Below, one piece after another: positions 4,800-5,299 of a stretch of DNA of 5,299 nucleotides. The translations under genes and the position numbers were made by a program. Numbering within the stretch: position 1 is the stretch's first letter; every line of letters begins with the position of its first letter. Under the pieces are notes generated by a model. That model was not told where the DNA came from. It saw only the letters and a program-made list of their open reading frames with translations, and ran no database searches. The stretch is from Propionibacteriaceae bacterium (lineage in GTDB: Bacteria; Actinomycetota; Actinomycetes; Propionibacteriales; Propionibacteriaceae), in the NCBI GenBank assembly GCA_009781325.1, contig WQYJ01000153.1, forward strand, positions 1 through 5,299, written 5' to 3'.

Positions 4800-5291
4800 A
4801 TGAGTGAGGTTGAACAGAACCAAAGCGACGAGCAGATGGATGTCCTCACCTTGGAGGGTGAAACTGCCGCTGACTACCTAGAAGAACTACTCGACATCGC
4901 CGACCTAGACGGCGACATCGACACTTACGTCGAGGCTGGCAGGCCTCACGTATCCATACTCACCTCCGGAGACAAACTAGTTGGCTCCAACGGTGAAGTC
5001 CTCGACGCACTCCAAGACCTATCAAGACTAGCCATCCTGACCAAGCTAGGCCGTCACTCACGCCTCATGCTCGACGTAGCCGGCCACAGAGAACGCCGCC
5101 GCCAAGAACTCCAAGAAGTCGTCACCGCAGCAGTAGCCGAAGTCAACGACTCTGGAGAGCCAGTCTCCCTATCCGCCATGAACCCCTTCGAGCGCAAGAT
5201 CGTTCACGACGCGGTAGCAGCAGCCGGCCTCCACTCCGAGTCCGAAGGCGAAGCCGACAAACGCCATGTAGTCATCAGCCCAGCCACCTAG
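4800..5291 (+). CDS. khpB: KH and R3H domain RNA-binding protein KhpB (Jag)
   Basis: This is a cytoplasmic RNA-binding protein. In pneumococcus KhpB (also called Jag or EloR) works with KhpA and affects cell elongation and mRNA levels. The 163-residue protein has an acidic N-terminus, a KH-type segment (about 45-95) with the GxxG-like loop VGSNGEVLDALQDL (61-74), and a C-terminal R3H domain (about 97-160) with R132 and H136 in MNPFERKIVHDAV (127-139). The N-terminal Jag domain of Firmicutes is absent, as is usual in actinobacteria. I chose ATG 4800 because AAGGGA (4788-4793) lies 6 nt upstream; ATG 4785, in frame, lacks a site. Codon use is unlike yidC: of 19 leucines, 8 are CTA and 9 CTC. 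The stop TAG ends 8 bp before the window edge. Confidence 0.95.
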   Translation: MSEVEQNQSDEQMDVLTLEGETAADYLEELLDIADLDGDIDTYVEAGRPHVSILTSGDKLVGSNGEVLDALQDLSRLAILTKLGRHSRLMLDVAGHRERRRQELQEVVTAAVAEVNDSGEPVSLSAMNPFERKIVHDAVAAAGLHSESEGEADKRHVVISPAT

Positions 5292-5299
5292 AAGCCAGC

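Noticed and set aside
4132..4800. A 222-codon minus-strand open frame opposite yidC
   Set aside because: It lies antisense to a clearly recognised gene and is rich in Leu, Arg and His, as expected for a complement shadow of a membrane and charged-tail coding sequence.

Overview
This window carries the chromosomal replication-origin neighbourhood of a bacterium. The most likely source is an actinobacterium of moderate G+C content. The layout is that of the actinobacterial origin: a dnaA gene (minus strand) with a dense DnaA-box array beyond its 3' end, and the divergent operon rpmH-rnpA-yidD-yidC-khpB (jag) on the other side. YidC, L34 and a short KhpB without an N-terminal Jag domain all look actinobacterial. 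The genus cannot be named from this sequence; a relative of the Propionibacteriaceae or Actinomycetales is only a guess.

Layout from left to right. Bases 1-312 hold repeats and hairpins: an 85-bp-period direct repeat (1-64 and 86-149), a hairpin in its spacer, a palindromic element with three copies of GGTGGGTTTTGTCG (188-256), and a G/C-only-stem hairpin (283-312). Bases 313-845 have no convincing gene. Bases 846-895 are AT-rich and contain TAG/TAT triplets next to two abutting DnaA boxes, so they are a candidate duplex-unwinding element. Bases 896-1069 are the oriC box array, with about nine boxes, two of them perfect. dnaA fills 1147-2508 on the minus strand. Bases 2509-2876 form the divergent regulatory region, with a compact DnaA-box hairpin directly upstream of dnaA, operator-like palindromes, and a leader hairpin before rpmH. 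The plus-strand operon runs from 2877 to 5291.

How the genes work together. DnaA binds the box array, opens the origin and probably represses its own promoter through the upstream cluster. The divergent operon combines ribosome protein L34, the RNase P protein, the membrane-insertion factors YidD and YidC, and the RNA-binding protein KhpB. rpmH and rnpA are 3 bp apart. rnpA/yidD and yidD/yidC each overlap by ATGA, which suggests translational coupling.

The genes are ordinary housekeeping genes, and I see no new protein system. The points worth following up are the origin architecture, the absence of dnaN from the more than 1.1 kb beyond dnaA, the repeats on the left, and a sharp codon-usage and strand-composition change in khpB.
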